64,000 bases of DNA from Blattabacterium sp. (Mastotermes darwiniensis) str. MADAR (GCF_000233435.1 NC_016146.1:325001-389000); one strand, 5' to 3'; positions 26,497 through 36,279 are shown, numbered from the stretch's first letter. Made by a program: numbers and translations. The notes: a model not told the origin generated them from the sequence alone.

Positions 26497-27330
26497 TTAT
26501 ATAGTTATTTTTTTTTTCTGAGAAGAACTGTTATTACGAATTTTAATCTCACTAGTTTGAGAAACTATTGAAAAAGGAGGAATACTATGAGTTATCCATA
26601 CGTTCCCTCCAAGTATACTATCATGACCAACTACTGTATCTCCTCCCAAAATTGTTGCACCAGCATAAATAGTTACTTGATCCTCTATAGTAGGATGACG
26701 TTTTTGATCCCTCAACTTTTTATCTACATAAATAGCTCCTAAAGTAACTCCTTGATATATTTTTACCCTATTTCCTATTTTTGTACTAGAACCAATCACT
26801 ATTCCTGTTCCATGATCAATAGCAAAATATTTTCCTATTTCTGCAGAAGCATGAATGTCGACTCCTGTTTTACTATGAGCATATTCTGTAATCAATCTTG
26901 GAAGAATTGGAATCTTTAGTACCCATAATTGATGAGCTATTCGGTATAATGCAGTAGCAAAAAAACCAGGATAGGATAAAAAAATTTCCTCTATTACTGT
27001 TGCAGCAGGATCAAAATCTAATATAGCATTAGCATCCATAATTAATGTTTGATAAATATTGGGAATTTTATCAAAAAAATTTTCTACAAATTTTTTTGAC
27101 TCCCTTTTTTCAAGATTAAAATCAAGAAGAATACAATACAATTTTTGTTGTAATTTTTTATAATTTACTTTTAATGAATCAATCTTTTCTAAAAGACCTT
27201 GATCAGGTGTAAAAAGAAGATGAAATAATTCCTCTACAAATTTTTCGGATGTATTTTTGTTAGGAAATGGATTTTTCCATTTTCTTTTATTATCTTCAAA
27301 TAATCTCTTCAAAAAATCCTTATTAGACAT
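26497..27330 (-). CDS. cysE: serine O-acetyltransferase
   Basis: CysE acetylates serine with acetyl-CoA to O-acetylserine. The N-terminal helical domain includes [12 protein letters not shown]; the C-terminal left-handed beta-helix has hexapeptide repeats, with [31 protein letters not shown] and the active-site histidines (DHGTG, RHPTI). The 277 residues resemble the longer plant/Bacteroidota form. The C-terminal tail ends [10 protein letters not shown], without the terminal Ile-type residue context of E. coli, but does end in Ile as needed for CysK docking. Confidence 0.93.
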   Translation of the reverse strand: MSNKDFLKRLFEDNKRKWKNPFPNKNTSEKFVEELFHLLFTPDQGLLEKIDSLKVNYKKLQQKLYCILLDFNLEKRESKKFVENFFDKIPNIYQTLIMDANAILDFDPAATVIEEIFLSYPGFFATALYRIAHQLWVLKIPILPRLITEYAHSKTGVDIHASAEIGKYFAIDHGTGIVIGSSTKIGNRVKIYQGVTLGAIYVDKKLRDQKRHPTIEDQVTIYAGATILGGDTVVGHDSILGGNVWITHSIPPFSIVSQTSEIKIRNNSSSQKKKITI

Positions 27331-27348
27331 TTTACAAGTTTTTTTTAT

Positions 27349-28605
27349 TCATTGAATCATACAAGCAGCTACTGTAGAATAGCTTATTTCATCTATTAAA
27401 ATAGAAGCTCCGTTTTCTTTTATTTTTCTATAAGGGTCATGTGGAATAGGTTTGGATGTATGAATCCTAACTTTCACTAAATCATTTAATCCTGCATTTT
27501 TAGGATACTTTTCCCTTTTCAAAGTATTCACATCTATACGATAAATGATATCTTTAATCAAAATTGGAACTTGAAGACTATGAATTTGAAATAAATATTT
27601 ATTTCCTCGTTTCAATAAACTGTTTTCCATCCAACAAAGAATAGCATCAAATTCTTTAGAAACTATAGGTAAATCATCACTATTTTTTTTTACAAATAAA
27701 TCTCCACGAGAAATATCCATTTCATCCTCTAAATATATAATAATGTTCTGAGGTGCAAATCCCTCTTTAATTTTTTTTCCATTCATTTTTATACATCTAA
27801 TTTTTGTATAAAATTTATGAGGATAAACAATTATATCATCTCCTTCCCTATAAATTCCACTAATAATTTTTCCAGCATATCCACGATCCACTTTATGAAG
27901 ACTACTACATTTGGAACGAATGATATATTGGACTGGAAATCTAGATGGTTCCAAATAAGGTTCTTTATGAATAACAATATTTTCCAATAAAGAAAGAAGA
28001 CTAGGACCAGTATACCATTTCATATTAGAAGATTGATCCACTACATTATCTCCATTTTTTGCACTTATTGGTATTGTATCTATATTCTTTAATCCTACTC
28101 TACAAGCTGTAACTTTATATTGACTAATAATAGCTTTATATATTCTAAAATCATAATTAATCAAATCCATTTTATTAATGGCTAAAATAATTTTTTGAAA
28201 ATTAAGTAATCCAAGAATTAGAGAATGTCTTTGTATTTGTTCTACTACACCATAACGTGCATCAATCAACACAATTGCTAAATCGGCATGAGACGCTCCT
28301 GTTAACATATTTCTAGTATATTGAAAATGACCAGGAGTATCGGCTATAATAAATTTCCTTTTAGATGTAGAAAAATATTTATAAGCTACATCAATAGTTA
28401 TTCCTTGTTCTCTTTCAGCTCGTAATCCATCCGTTAATAACGAAAAATCTATTTTATTTCCTCCATATCTTCTTATACTACTCTTTTCCGTTATTGTAGA
28501 TAATTCATCCATAAGTATAGAATCACTATCATATAACAAACGTCCTATTAGAGTACTTTTTCCATTATCTACACTTCCGGATGTAATAAATCTCAAAGTA
28601 TCCAT
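27349..28605 (-). CDS. cysN: sulfate adenylyltransferase subunit 1 (GTPase)
   Basis: CysN is the EF-Tu-like GTPase that drives CysD to make adenylyl sulfate from ATP and sulfate. Motifs: G1 GSVDNGKSTLIGRLLYDS, switch I EREQGITIDVAY, G3 DTPGH, and G4 NKMD. The 418 residues have the G domain and two beta-barrels but no fused APS kinase (CysC), which agrees with direct use of APS by the APS-type reductase CysH. It follows cysD by 14 bases. Confidence 0.96.
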   Translation of the reverse strand: MDTLRFITSGSVDNGKSTLIGRLLYDSDSILMDELSTITEKSSIRRYGGNKIDFSLLTDGLRAEREQGITIDVAYKYFSTSKRKFIIADTPGHFQYTRNMLTGASHADLAIVLIDARYGVVEQIQRHSLILGLLNFQKIILAINKMDLINYDFRIYKAIISQYKVTACRVGLKNIDTIPISAKNGDNVVDQSSNMKWYTGPSLLSLLENIVIHKEPYLEPSRFPVQYIIRSKCSSLHKVDRGYAGKIISGIYREGDDIIVYPHKFYTKIRCIKMNGKKIKEGFAPQNIIIYLEDEMDISRGDLFVKKNSDDLPIVSKEFDAILCWMENSLLKRGNKYLFQIHSLQVPILIKDIIYRIDVNTLKREKYPKNAGLNDLVKVRIHTSKPIPHDPYRKIKENGASILIDEISYSTVAACMIQ

Positions 28606-28619
28606 GATATGAATTGAAT

Positions 28620-29528
28620 TTAAAAGTATCCTTGTTTTTTTCGGTCTTCCATAGATGTTTCAGATAATGTATCATCAATTCTTGTTTGACCTCTCTCACT
28701 TATTTTTGTATCCAAAAGTTCCTGAATGATTTCTTCTACATTTTTAGCATTTGATTCTATAGCAGCTGTACAAGTCATATCTCCTATAGTACGATAACGT
28801 AAATTTTTTATATGAACTAGCTCATTTGGATTAGCCTTAATTAATTTAGATAAAGCAATCCACTTCCCTTGGAAATTAATAACTTTTCTTTTGTGTGAAA
28901 AATAGATAGAAGGTAATAATATTTTTTCTTTTTGAATATAATTCCAAACATCTAATTCTGTCCAATTACTAATAGGAAAAACTCGCATATTTTCTCCTTT
29001 ATGTATTTTTCCATTATAAATATTCCATAATTCAGGTCTTTGTAATCTTGGTTCCCAACTTCCAAATTCATTTCTAATAGAAAATATTCTTTCTTTAGAT
29101 CTTGCTTTTTCTTCATCTCTACGACCTCCACCAATACAAGCATCGAATTGAAATTCTTCAATTGTATCTATAAGAGTATATGATTGTAAAATATTTCTAT
29201 TAGGAAATCTTCCTTTAGGTTCAGATAAATTTCTACGTAAAATAGTATCCTCTACTTTGCGTATAATAATTTTTTCTCTTATTTTTTTTACAAAAAAATC
29301 TCTAAATTCCAATGTTTCAGGAAAATTATATCCAGTATCTATATGTACCAAAGTAAAAGGAAATTCTCCTGGTTTAAATGCCTTTAAAGCTAAATGAACT
29401 AATAAAACAGAATCTTTTCCTCCAGAAAATAATAAAGCAGGTCTATCAAATTGCCCTGCTGTCTCTCTATAAATATGGATGGTTTCTGATTCTAATTGTT
29501 CCAAATAATTTAAACGATAATTTTTCAT
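28620..29528 (-). CDS. cysD: sulfate adenylyltransferase subunit 2
   Basis: CysD is the catalytic ATP sulfurylase subunit of the PP-loop superfamily. The PP-loop LFSGGKDSVLLVHL is near residues 32-45; LVHIDTGYNFPE, GGGRRDEEKARSKER and NWTELDVWNYI are typical, as is the C-terminal RGQTRIDDTLSETSMEDRK. The 302 residues are full length. It works with CysN and lies 37 bases after cysH. Confidence 0.96.
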   Translation of the reverse strand: MKNYRLNYLEQLESETIHIYRETAGQFDRPALLFSGGKDSVLLVHLALKAFKPGEFPFTLVHIDTGYNFPETLEFRDFFVKKIREKIIIRKVEDTILRRNLSEPKGRFPNRNILQSYTLIDTIEEFQFDACIGGGRRDEEKARSKERIFSIRNEFGSWEPRLQRPELWNIYNGKIHKGENMRVFPISNWTELDVWNYIQKEKILLPSIYFSHKRKVINFQGKWIALSKLIKANPNELVHIKNLRYRTIGDMTCTAAIESNAKNVEEIIQELLDTKISERGQTRIDDTLSETSMEDRKKQGYF

Positions 29529-29565
29529 AATTCATTATACATATGTATCCATTTGATATCCTATA

Positions 29566-30303
29566 TCATTTTTTATTTTTTTTTAAATGTAATCCACATT
29601 CTTTTTTTACCGAATCGTTCTCCCAATACCAACGACCACTACGATAATTCTCCCCATGCTTAACCGAACGAGTACATGGAGCACATCCTATACTGAAATA
29701 TCCCTTATTATATAAATGATTATAAGGAATATTATATTTTTTAATAATTTTTTCTATTTTTTCTAATTTCCAATCAAGAAGTGGATGGAACTTAATCAAT
29801 TGATTGCTATCATCCCATTCTAAATGATTTAAATTTTTTCTTTCCATAGAATGTTCTGAACGTAGTCCAGTTATCCAAACGGAATTTCCTTTTAAAGCCC
29901 TTCTTAAGGGTTCCACTTTTCGTAAAAAACAGCATTTCATTCTATCCTGAACACTCGCATAAAATGAATTAGGCCCTTTTTTTGATAAAAATTTTTCCAA
30001 TTTATTCGTATCTGGATAATAAGCAGTAATGGAATAATTATAAAACTTATTTGTATCTGACCAAACTTTATAAGTTTCTTCAAAAATTCTTCCTGTATCC
30101 AAAGTAAATATTTTTATAGGAATATTTTCATGTAGAATAAAATGAGAAATTAATTGATCTTCAATATTAAAACTTGTAGAAAAAACTATTTCTCCCGGAA
30201 ATATTTCTGAAAGATTTCTTAATTTTTCTTCTATGGAAGAGGATTCTATTCTTCTCGAAAGATCAGATATATTTATGCATTTTTCATTTTTATTCATTCC
30301 CAT
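29566..30303 (-). CDS. cysH: adenylyl-sulfate (APS) reductase
   Basis: CysH reduces activated sulfate to sulfite with thioredoxin-type thiols. The PP-loop fold has FSTSFNIEDQLI and TLDTGRIFEETY. A CC pair (RMKCCFLRK) and GCAPCTR provide the four cysteines for a [4Fe-4S] cluster, diagnostic for APS rather than PAPS reductases; the catalytic cysteine is in the C-terminal KKECGLH. The 245 residues are normal. First gene of the sulfur operon, with a -7 box at 30343-30350. The start may be the first or third codon. Confidence 0.94.
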   Translation of the reverse strand: MGMNKNEKCINISDLSRRIESSSIEEKLRNLSEIFPGEIVFSTSFNIEDQLISHFILHENIPIKIFTLDTGRIFEETYKVWSDTNKFYNYSITAYYPDTNKLEKFLSKKGPNSFYASVQDRMKCCFLRKVEPLRRALKGNSVWITGLRSEHSMERKNLNHLEWDDSNQLIKFHPLLDWKLEKIEKIIKKYNIPYNHLYNKGYFSIGCAPCTRSVKHGENYRSGRWYWENDSVKKECGLHLKKNKK

Positions 30304-30342
30304 TCCATTATGGTAGAAAACCCTTAACGTAGATCAAAACGA

Positions 30343-30350
30343 CAAATATA
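30343..30350 (-). promoter_or_regulatory. -7 box for the sulfate-assimilation operon
   Basis: The minus strand reads TATATTTG (TAnnTTTG) 39 bases before the cysH start. The nearest upstream TTTG is 27 bases away, outside the usual 17-23 spacer, so the -33 element is uncertain. The 149-base cysH-icd gap contains nothing else I can support. Confidence 0.45.
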
Positions 30351-30452
30351 AGAATTTCTTTTATTAAAATTTCATTACAAAATGAATATTTTTTTATTAG
30401 AAACATGTAATATTATTAATTAACAAATTAACAACGATATAAAACAATTAAT

Positions 30453-31712
30453 ATGAAGAAAATAAAAGTAACCAATCCTATAGTAGAAATGGATGGAGAT
30501 GAAATGGCTAGAATCATATGGAATCTTATTAAAAAATATTTAATATTTCCTTATTTAGACATGAAAATTATTTATTTTGATCTTTGTTTAAAAAACAGAG
30601 ATTTTACAGAAGATAAAATTACTATAGAGGCAGCTAAAGCAATAAAAAAATACAATGTTGGAATTAAATGCGCAACAATTACACCCGATCAAGAAAGAAT
30701 GAAAGAATTTCATTTAAAAAAAATGTGGAAATCTCCAAATGGAACAATACGAAATATTATTGATGGTACAATTTTTAGAGAACCTATCTTAGTTAAAAAT
30801 ATCCCTATCCCAATTAAAAATTGGAAAAATCCTATATGTATAGCCCGTCATGCAAACGCAGATCAATACAACGCAATAGATTTTATTATTAAAAAAAAAG
30901 GAAGATTATATCTTTATTTTATTCCAGATAATAATGAAAAAAAAGATTTTCAAAAATATGAAATACATCACTTTACGGAACCAGGTATAGCTATTGGAAT
31001 GTACAATACAGATGAATCTATATACAGATTTGCACGTTCTTGTTTCAATTATTCTATTTACAAAAAATGGCCTCTTTTTCTTTCTACAAAGAATACTATT
31101 CTAAAAACATACGATGGGAGATACAAAGATATTTTTCATGATTTATACCAAAAAGAATTTCTCCCAATATTTGAAAAACTTAAAATTACTTATGAACATC
31201 GTTTGATTGATGATATGGTGGCATATGCTATAAAATCTAATGGAGGATTTGTCTGGGCTTGTAAAAATTATGATGGAGATGTACAATCGGATGCTATAGC
31301 TCAAGGATTTGGATCTATAGGAATGATGACTTCTATATTGATTACTCCAGATGGAAAAACTTTAGAATCTGAAGCCGCGCATGGAACAATTACTAAACAT
31401 TATAGATTGCATCAAAAAGGAAAAATAACATCCACCAATCCTATTGCTTCTATTTTTGCTTGGACTCGTGGCCTTAAACATAGAGCTTTTTTAGACAAAA
31501 ATTATCCACTAAAAAATTTCTCAGAAAAATTGGAAAAAAGTTGTCTAGAAGTTATAGAATCAGGAAAAATGACTAAAGATTTATTCAAGCTGATTTATGG
31601 ATCCAATGACATTAAAAACAGTAAAAATAAATACTTAGATACGGAATCTTTTTTTCATGAATTAAAATTAAATTTTGAAAAAAAAACCAAAAATAGAGAA
31701 ATAGATAATTGA
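30453..31712 (+). CDS. icd: NADP-dependent isocitrate dehydrogenase (eukaryote-like type)
   Basis: Icd oxidatively decarboxylates isocitrate to 2-oxoglutarate, providing NADPH and glutamate precursors. NPIVEMDGDEMARIIW at the N-terminus, CATITPDQERMKEF, WKSPNGTIRNIIDGTIFREPI and ESEAAHGTITKHYR mark the subfamily shared with eukaryotic NADP-IDH, not the E. coli type. The 419 residues are full length. Divergent from the sulfur operon, it overlaps convergent menE by 45 bases. NADPH made here could serve CysJ. Confidence 0.95.
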   Translation: MKKIKVTNPIVEMDGDEMARIIWNLIKKYLIFPYLDMKIIYFDLCLKNRDFTEDKITIEAAKAIKKYNVGIKCATITPDQERMKEFHLKKMWKSPNGTIRNIIDGTIFREPILVKNIPIPIKNWKNPICIARHANADQYNAIDFIIKKKGRLYLYFIPDNNEKKDFQKYEIHHFTEPGIAIGMYNTDESIYRFARSCFNYSIYKKWPLFLSTKNTILKTYDGRYKDIFHDLYQKEFLPIFEKLKITYEHRLIDDMVAYAIKSNGGFVWACKNYDGDVQSDAIAQGFGSIGMMTSILITPDGKTLESEAAHGTITKHYRLHQKGKITSTNPIASIFAWTRGLKHRAFLDKNYPLKNFSEKLEKSCLEVIESGKMTKDLFKLIYGSNDIKNSKNKYLDTESFFHELKLNFEKKTKNREIDN

Positions 31713-32813
31713 ATATTTTTTGATATTATTTACTATTATTCGATTTATTATTTCTTTTATTTTCAATTTTCCCAAATAATTTTCTATAAAATGTTCTACA
31801 AAAAAAACATTTTTTGGTTTATAAAACCTTTTTTTTTCAATAAAAATTGATTTAGGAATCCTAACAGTAAAAGTAGGTCCTTCAATAATTAATATTATTC
31901 TTTCTCCTAATATTGTATCTGGAATGGAAGAAACAAAAAATCTTCGACGATGAGGAATAAATGGAAAAATTTCTTTTTCCACTAATTCAGGAATTATTTT
32001 AATTCCTCCACTATTAATAACATGATCAAATCTTCCTATCCAATTAAATCTATTTTCAGAAATAAGATGAACAATATCATTAGTTTGAATAAGAGTATCC
32101 ATACAATATGGATAAAATATCCTTAAACAATTTCTATTATCTATACCGATAGAAACATCTTTTAACGATTCATAATAATCAGTCTTGTCTAATCCGTTAA
32201 TTTTTTTTAAAGCTATATGGCCTAGTGTTTCTGTCATTCCATAAGTAGAATAACAAATAGTTGAAATATTTTGCAATTTTTTTTCTAAATATTTAGAAAT
32301 AGGCGCTCCTCCTATCAAAAGAATTCTTATTCTTTCCAAATTTTTTAAACTATAATAAACTTGTATAGGGACCATGGATACAATATCAAAATAACCTTTT
32401 ATATTCCTTAAAGGATTAGATGATGGAGGAATACAATAAATATTCCATCGAAATATAATAGCACGAATTAAAAACATTTTGGATGCTATAGATTCCGGAT
32501 GCAAACATAAAAGACCTTTAATTCCACTGCTTGTTATATTTAATAAATATGCTGTTCTTTTCGCACATTCATACATATATTCTTTTTTAAAAAAAATTCT
32601 TTTAGGAATTCCTGTTGTTCCAGAAGTAGAAACTTTCAATATAGATTTACTCTCATTTTTCCAATCATTTAAAAACGAAAGAATGGTTTCTTGCCATTGA
32701 TATAAAGGATGACCTTTAACAACTAAATGATCAGATATTCTTTTTGATTGAAAATCAATACGTATTCCTAAATAATCTTCTTTAAATCCCATATCCTTAA
32801 AGGATCGTACCAA
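31668..32813 (-). CDS. menE: o-succinylbenzoate-CoA ligase
   Basis: MenE activates o-succinylbenzoate to its CoA thioester in menaquinone synthesis. It is a short acyl-adenylate enzyme: the P-loop STSGTTGIPKR is near residue 63, YGMTETLGHIA is the A5 motif, and GRFDHVINSGGIKI the A8 hinge; the C-terminal lysine region is LGKLKIKEII. The 381 residues are typical of short flavobacterial MenE. Its 3' end overlaps icd on the other strand by 45 bases and its 5' end overlaps menC. A start seven codons later is possible. Confidence 0.9.
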   Translation of the reverse strand: MVRSFKDMGFKEDYLGIRIDFQSKRISDHLVVKGHPLYQWQETILSFLNDWKNESKSILKVSTSGTTGIPKRIFFKKEYMYECAKRTAYLLNITSSGIKGLLCLHPESIASKMFLIRAIIFRWNIYCIPPSSNPLRNIKGYFDIVSMVPIQVYYSLKNLERIRILLIGGAPISKYLEKKLQNISTICYSTYGMTETLGHIALKKINGLDKTDYYESLKDVSIGIDNRNCLRIFYPYCMDTLIQTNDIVHLISENRFNWIGRFDHVINSGGIKIIPELVEKEIFPFIPHRRRFFVSSIPDTILGERIILIIEGPTFTVRIPKSIFIEKKRFYKPKNVFFVEHFIENYLGKLKIKEIINRIIVNNIKKYSIIYFSIFGFFFKI

Positions 32814-33838
32814 ATATGACCTTTTTTTATGTGTAAAGGAGAAAAAAAATCGTTATAAAAATATCCTGTATTTAATCCATGAATTCCTTGATCTTTTTTT
32901 TTCCCCATCTTAAAAATCCATTGTGATATAGCATTGATTCCTATTTTGCTCTCTAATGAAGAACTAATCCACCATCCTATTTTTCTTTTATTAGCTTCCA
33001 TTATCCATTCTTTAGATCCTAAAAAACCTCCACATACACTAGGCTTTAATACTATGTACTTGGGAATAATAAAATCCAATAAACTTTTTTTTAATTTTAA
33101 TTCTCGAATTCCTATTAATTCTTCATCCAATGCTATTGGTAATTTTGATTCTTTACATAGTTTAGATATATCTTTCCAATTTCCGTTTTTTATAGGTTGT
33201 TCTATAGAATGAACAATATTTATATCGTAAAGTTTATTGATACAAAATAAAGCTTCTTCTTTTTTTTTGAAAGTTCCATTAGCATCAACACGTATTTTTA
33301 TATGTGGATGTTTTTTTTTTATTTCTTTCAAAACTAAATATTGATAAGAAAAAAATTTTTGGCTTATTTTCATTTTAATGAATGAAAAACCTTTAGAAAT
33401 TTCTTTTTCTATTTTCTTTATTCCAATTTCTGTCTTTTTAAAAGAGTGTAACCATATTATACTATTGATAGGAATACCCAATTTTCCTTCGATAAACTCA
33501 GAATTATACAATATAGGAAAATTATTTTTTAACCCCAAGAATGCCTGTTCCAATCCAAATAAAATGGATGAATAAGAAATATATGGATGATAATAAGAAA
33601 ATTCTGTTTTCTTCATGGTATTGATTTTTTTAGAAAGTATACGAAGTTCTCTTTCGTATTCCTCTAAATTTCGGGAAACATCCACATCCAATAAAGGATT
33701 ACATTCTCCAATTCCTATTTTATCTTCTTTTTTTAAAATAAAAAACCAAACTATACTATAACGGAATATTCTTTTAGAATTCTTTACTTCTTGTTTAAAA
33801 AAAAACTTATGTTGTCTTAAGGTCGATTTTATCGTCAT
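32768..33838 (-). CDS. menC: o-succinylbenzoate synthase
   Basis: MenC dehydrates SHCHC to o-succinylbenzoate; it belongs to the enolase superfamily. FIKMKISQKF carries the KxK catalytic pair, IRVDANGTF and SIEQPIK carry metal ligands, ALDEELIG follows, and VLKPSVCGGF includes the second catalytic lysine. The ATG at 33838 gives a family-like N-terminus (356 residues); the frame is open seven codons further. It overlaps the UPF0173 gene by 32 bases and menE by 46. Confidence 0.88.
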   Translation of the reverse strand: MTIKSTLRQHKFFFKQEVKNSKRIFRYSIVWFFILKKEDKIGIGECNPLLDVDVSRNLEEYERELRILSKKINTMKKTEFSYYHPYISYSSILFGLEQAFLGLKNNFPILYNSEFIEGKLGIPINSIIWLHSFKKTEIGIKKIEKEISKGFSFIKMKISQKFFSYQYLVLKEIKKKHPHIKIRVDANGTFKKKEEALFCINKLYDINIVHSIEQPIKNGNWKDISKLCKESKLPIALDEELIGIRELKLKKSLLDFIIPKYIVLKPSVCGGFLGSKEWIMEANKRKIGWWISSSLESKIGINAISQWIFKMGKKKDQGIHGLNTGYFYNDFFSPLHIKKGHIWYDPLRIWDLKKII

Positions 33839-34547
33839 AAATAGATATAACTTCTCCAATTTTTAATAAAAAAAGTTCTTTTTCATTTTCTAAAAATTTT
33901 TTCTCCGCCTTTTTTTGATCAATTTGAATTGAATCAAAAGTATTATAATGGACTCCTAATATTTTATCACATCCTAAAAAATTAGAAGCTAAAATAGCTT
34001 CTTCAACATCCATAGTATAAACTCCTCCTATGGGTAATACAGCCATTTTTAACTTTCCAAATTTAGGAATAAGACTCATTTCATATGTTAAGGAAGTATC
34101 CCCTGATAAATAAATATTTCCTTCATCTGTATGGAAAAGAAAACCTCCAGGATTTCCTCCATAAGATCCATCGTTAAAAACGCTAGAATGAGCGGCCCAA
34201 ATGTATTTCAATTTTCCAAAAGGAAAAGAAATGAAAGATCCATAATTCATTCCATAGGTTTTCAATCTCTTTTTTTGATCAAAATAATTAGATATTTCAT
34301 AATTCGATATGATTAAAGAATCAAATTTTTTTGCGAAAAATTCAACATCACATACATGATCATAATGTGCATGGGTTAATAAAATGTAATCTATCCTTTC
34401 AAAATTACCAAAATTTCGGATATATTTATTCCACAATAATGGATTATTTTTTATGATGGGATTTTCAGAAAAGAATGGATCAATCAATAGAAAAAATCCA
34501 TGTATTTCTAACATACAAGTACTGTGAGTAAGAAAAGTAATTTTCAT
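33807..34547 (-). CDS. UPF0173-type metallo-beta-lactamase-fold hydrolase
   Basis: A 246-residue metal-dependent hydrolase. The metal site is LLTHAHYDHVCD (HxHxDH), with AAHSS, LSGDTSLTYE and LGVHYNTFDSI as later ligands. No signal peptide or membrane segment. Substrate is unknown. It is embedded between menA and menC with overlaps or gaps of only a few bases, so it is cotranscribed with menaquinone synthesis. A thioesterase-like or repair role there is conceivable, but nothing in the sequence shows it. Confidence 0.85.
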   Translation of the reverse strand: MKITFLTHSTCMLEIHGFFLLIDPFFSENPIIKNNPLLWNKYIRNFGNFERIDYILLTHAHYDHVCDVEFFAKKFDSLIISNYEISNYFDQKKRLKTYGMNYGSFISFPFGKLKYIWAAHSSVFNDGSYGGNPGGFLFHTDEGNIYLSGDTSLTYEMSLIPKFGKLKMAVLPIGGVYTMDVEEAILASNFLGCDKILGVHYNTFDSIQIDQKKAEKKFLENEKELFLLKIGEVISIYDDKIDLKTT

Positions 34548-34549
34548 TT

Positions 34550-35458
34550 TTATTTTATTTGTGCTCCAATTCCTATGCTCATAGAGTATAAAAAAGTTAA
34601 GTGTATTAATCTTTTCAACTCTGAATTAAAACATTCTGGATTCTCTATAGAAATAATTCTTTTTAAATGCCGTATAAAAAAAGGAATATTCAATATAAAG
34701 AATAACCATTTATAAATGTTCTTATAATCATTTAATATATTAAAAAATATGCCTAATACTATAGATATTATAATAGAAAAAATATGATATAATTTTGCAT
34801 ATTTGATGCCCAATATACCTGCAACAGTATATTTCCCATTTTTATAATCGTTCTTTATATCTCTCATGTTATTAATATTCAAAACAGAAAGACTCAACAA
34901 TCCTATTGATAAAGATAAAAGAAATATATCCAAAGAAAAAACTTTAGTATATAAAAAATAGCTCCCTCCTACAGAAACTAAACCAAAAAATATAAAAACA
35001 GAAAGATCTCCCATTCCTAGATATCCATAAGGATAGGGACCTACACTATATTTAATAGAACTATATATACAAACAAAAATTCCTATGAAATAAAAAAAAA
35101 AAAAAAAAAAATTATTCAATTCAATTGATCTATAAATTAATAAAAGACCAGAACAAAAAGATAAAATAGATAATATATTTATTGCTTTCTTCATTGCAAA
35201 TATAGAAATTAAACCGCTTTGAATAGTTCTTTTTGGTCCAATACGTTGATAATTATCTACTCCTTTTATACTATCTCCATAATCATTAGAAAAATTGGCC
35301 AATACTTGTAAGAATATAGAAGTTATAATACATAATAAATAAGTATAAAAATCTCCATATCCTTTGGATATAGAAATTAAATAACTTAAAGTTATTCCAG
35401 AAAAAGATAAAAGCAAAGTTTGAGAACGTACGGCACAAAACCAATATTTTAATCTCAT
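34550..35458 (-). CDS. menA: 1,4-dihydroxy-2-naphthoate polyprenyltransferase
   Basis: MenA attaches the polyprenyl chain to dihydroxynaphthoate at the membrane. A UbiA-family protein with eight to nine hydrophobic segments, the first aspartate motif [14 protein letters not shown] near residues 56-69, and a second, [19 protein letters not shown]. The 302 residues are normal. The segment of six consecutive phenylalanines (about residues 116-121) is encoded by a run of 20 T on the coding strand, an obvious slippage site. It overlaps menB by four bases. Confidence 0.92.
   Translation of the reverse strand: MRLKYWFCAVRSQTLLLSFSGITLSYLISISKGYGDFYTYLLCIITSIFLQVLANFSNDYGDSIKGVDNYQRIGPKRTIQSGLISIFAMKKAINILSILSFCSGLLLIYRSIELNNFFFFFFYFIGIFVCIYSSIKYSVGPYPYGYLGMGDLSVFIFFGLVSVGGSYFLYTKVFSLDIFLLSLSIGLLSLSVLNINNMRDIKNDYKNGKYTVAGILGIKYAKLYHIFSIIISIVLGIFFNILNDYKNIYKWLFFILNIPFFIRHLKRIISIENPECFNSELKRLIHLTFLYSMSIGIGAQIK
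35092..35111. repeat. 20-base A homopolymer within menA
   Basis: The plus strand has 20 consecutive A; on the menA strand these are 20 T coding for six Phe codons flanked by AAT and TAT. It is the longest single-base run I noticed in the window. The reading frame is intact as given. Length error in sequencing, polymerase slippage or allelic variation would all shift the frame. Confidence 0.9.
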
Positions 35459-36279
35459 AAAAATTTGGTAAATTTCCTAAAATTTGGATTTCTTTTTTCT
35501 AAAAAAGCTTTCTTTCCTTCTTGAGATTCTTCCATCAAATAAAACATTAAAGTAGCATCTCCTGCTAATTGCATTAATCCATGTTGTCCATCTAATTCTG
35601 CATTTAAACAACGTTTAATCATTCTTAAAGACATAGGACTTCTTTTTTGTATGATTTTACACCATTCTATAGTAGTTTTTTCTAATTCTTTTAGAGGTAC
35701 TATTTTATTGATTAACCCCATTTGTAAGGCTTCATATGCAGAGTATTCTTTACACAAAAACCACATTTCTCTTGTTTTTTTTTGACCAATATGACGTGCT
35801 AAATAAGAAGCTCCAAAACCTCCATCAAAAGATCCTACTTTTGGTCCTACTTGACTAAAAATAGCATTATCAGATGCAATAGTTAAATCACAAACTACAT
35901 GTAAAACATGTCCTCCACCTACAGAAAATCCATTAACCATTGCAATAACTGGTTTAGGTATCTCTCTGATTTTTTTATAAAAATCCAAAATATTTAATCT
36001 AGGAAGACCATCTTTTCCTAAGTATCCACCAAGTCCTCGTGTTTTTTGATCTCCTCCAGAACAAAAAGATTTTTTCCCGGATCCGGTTATAATCAATACA
36101 TCTATATCTCTTCTTTCACGACATATATCTATAGCATCAATCATTTCTTTCACAGTTTCTACGCGAAAAGCATTGAAACATTCAGGTCTATTTATTACTA
36201 TTTTAGATATTCCTTTCCAAAAATAAAATAAAATATCCTCATATTTTTTAATAGAAATCCAATCTATTGTAGAGTTCAT
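35455..36279 (-). CDS. menB: 1,4-dihydroxy-2-naphthoyl-CoA synthase
   Basis: MenB closes the second ring of naphthoquinone from o-succinylbenzoyl-CoA. A crotonase-fold protein: [25 protein letters not shown] (oxyanion-hole loop), [22 protein letters not shown] and [15 protein letters not shown] are MenB-specific. The 274 residues are full length. It starts the men cluster; menF, menD and thioesterase genes are not in this window. Confidence 0.95.
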   Translation of the reverse strand: MNSTIDWISIKKYEDILFYFWKGISKIVINRPECFNAFRVETVKEMIDAIDICRERRDIDVLIITGSGKKSFCSGGDQKTRGLGGYLGKDGLPRLNILDFYKKIREIPKPVIAMVNGFSVGGGHVLHVVCDLTIASDNAIFSQVGPKVGSFDGGFGASYLARHIGQKKTREMWFLCKEYSAYEALQMGLINKIVPLKELEKTTIEWCKIIQKRSPMSLRMIKRCLNAELDGQHGLMQLAGDATLMFYLMEESQEGKKAFLEKRNPNFRKFTKFL

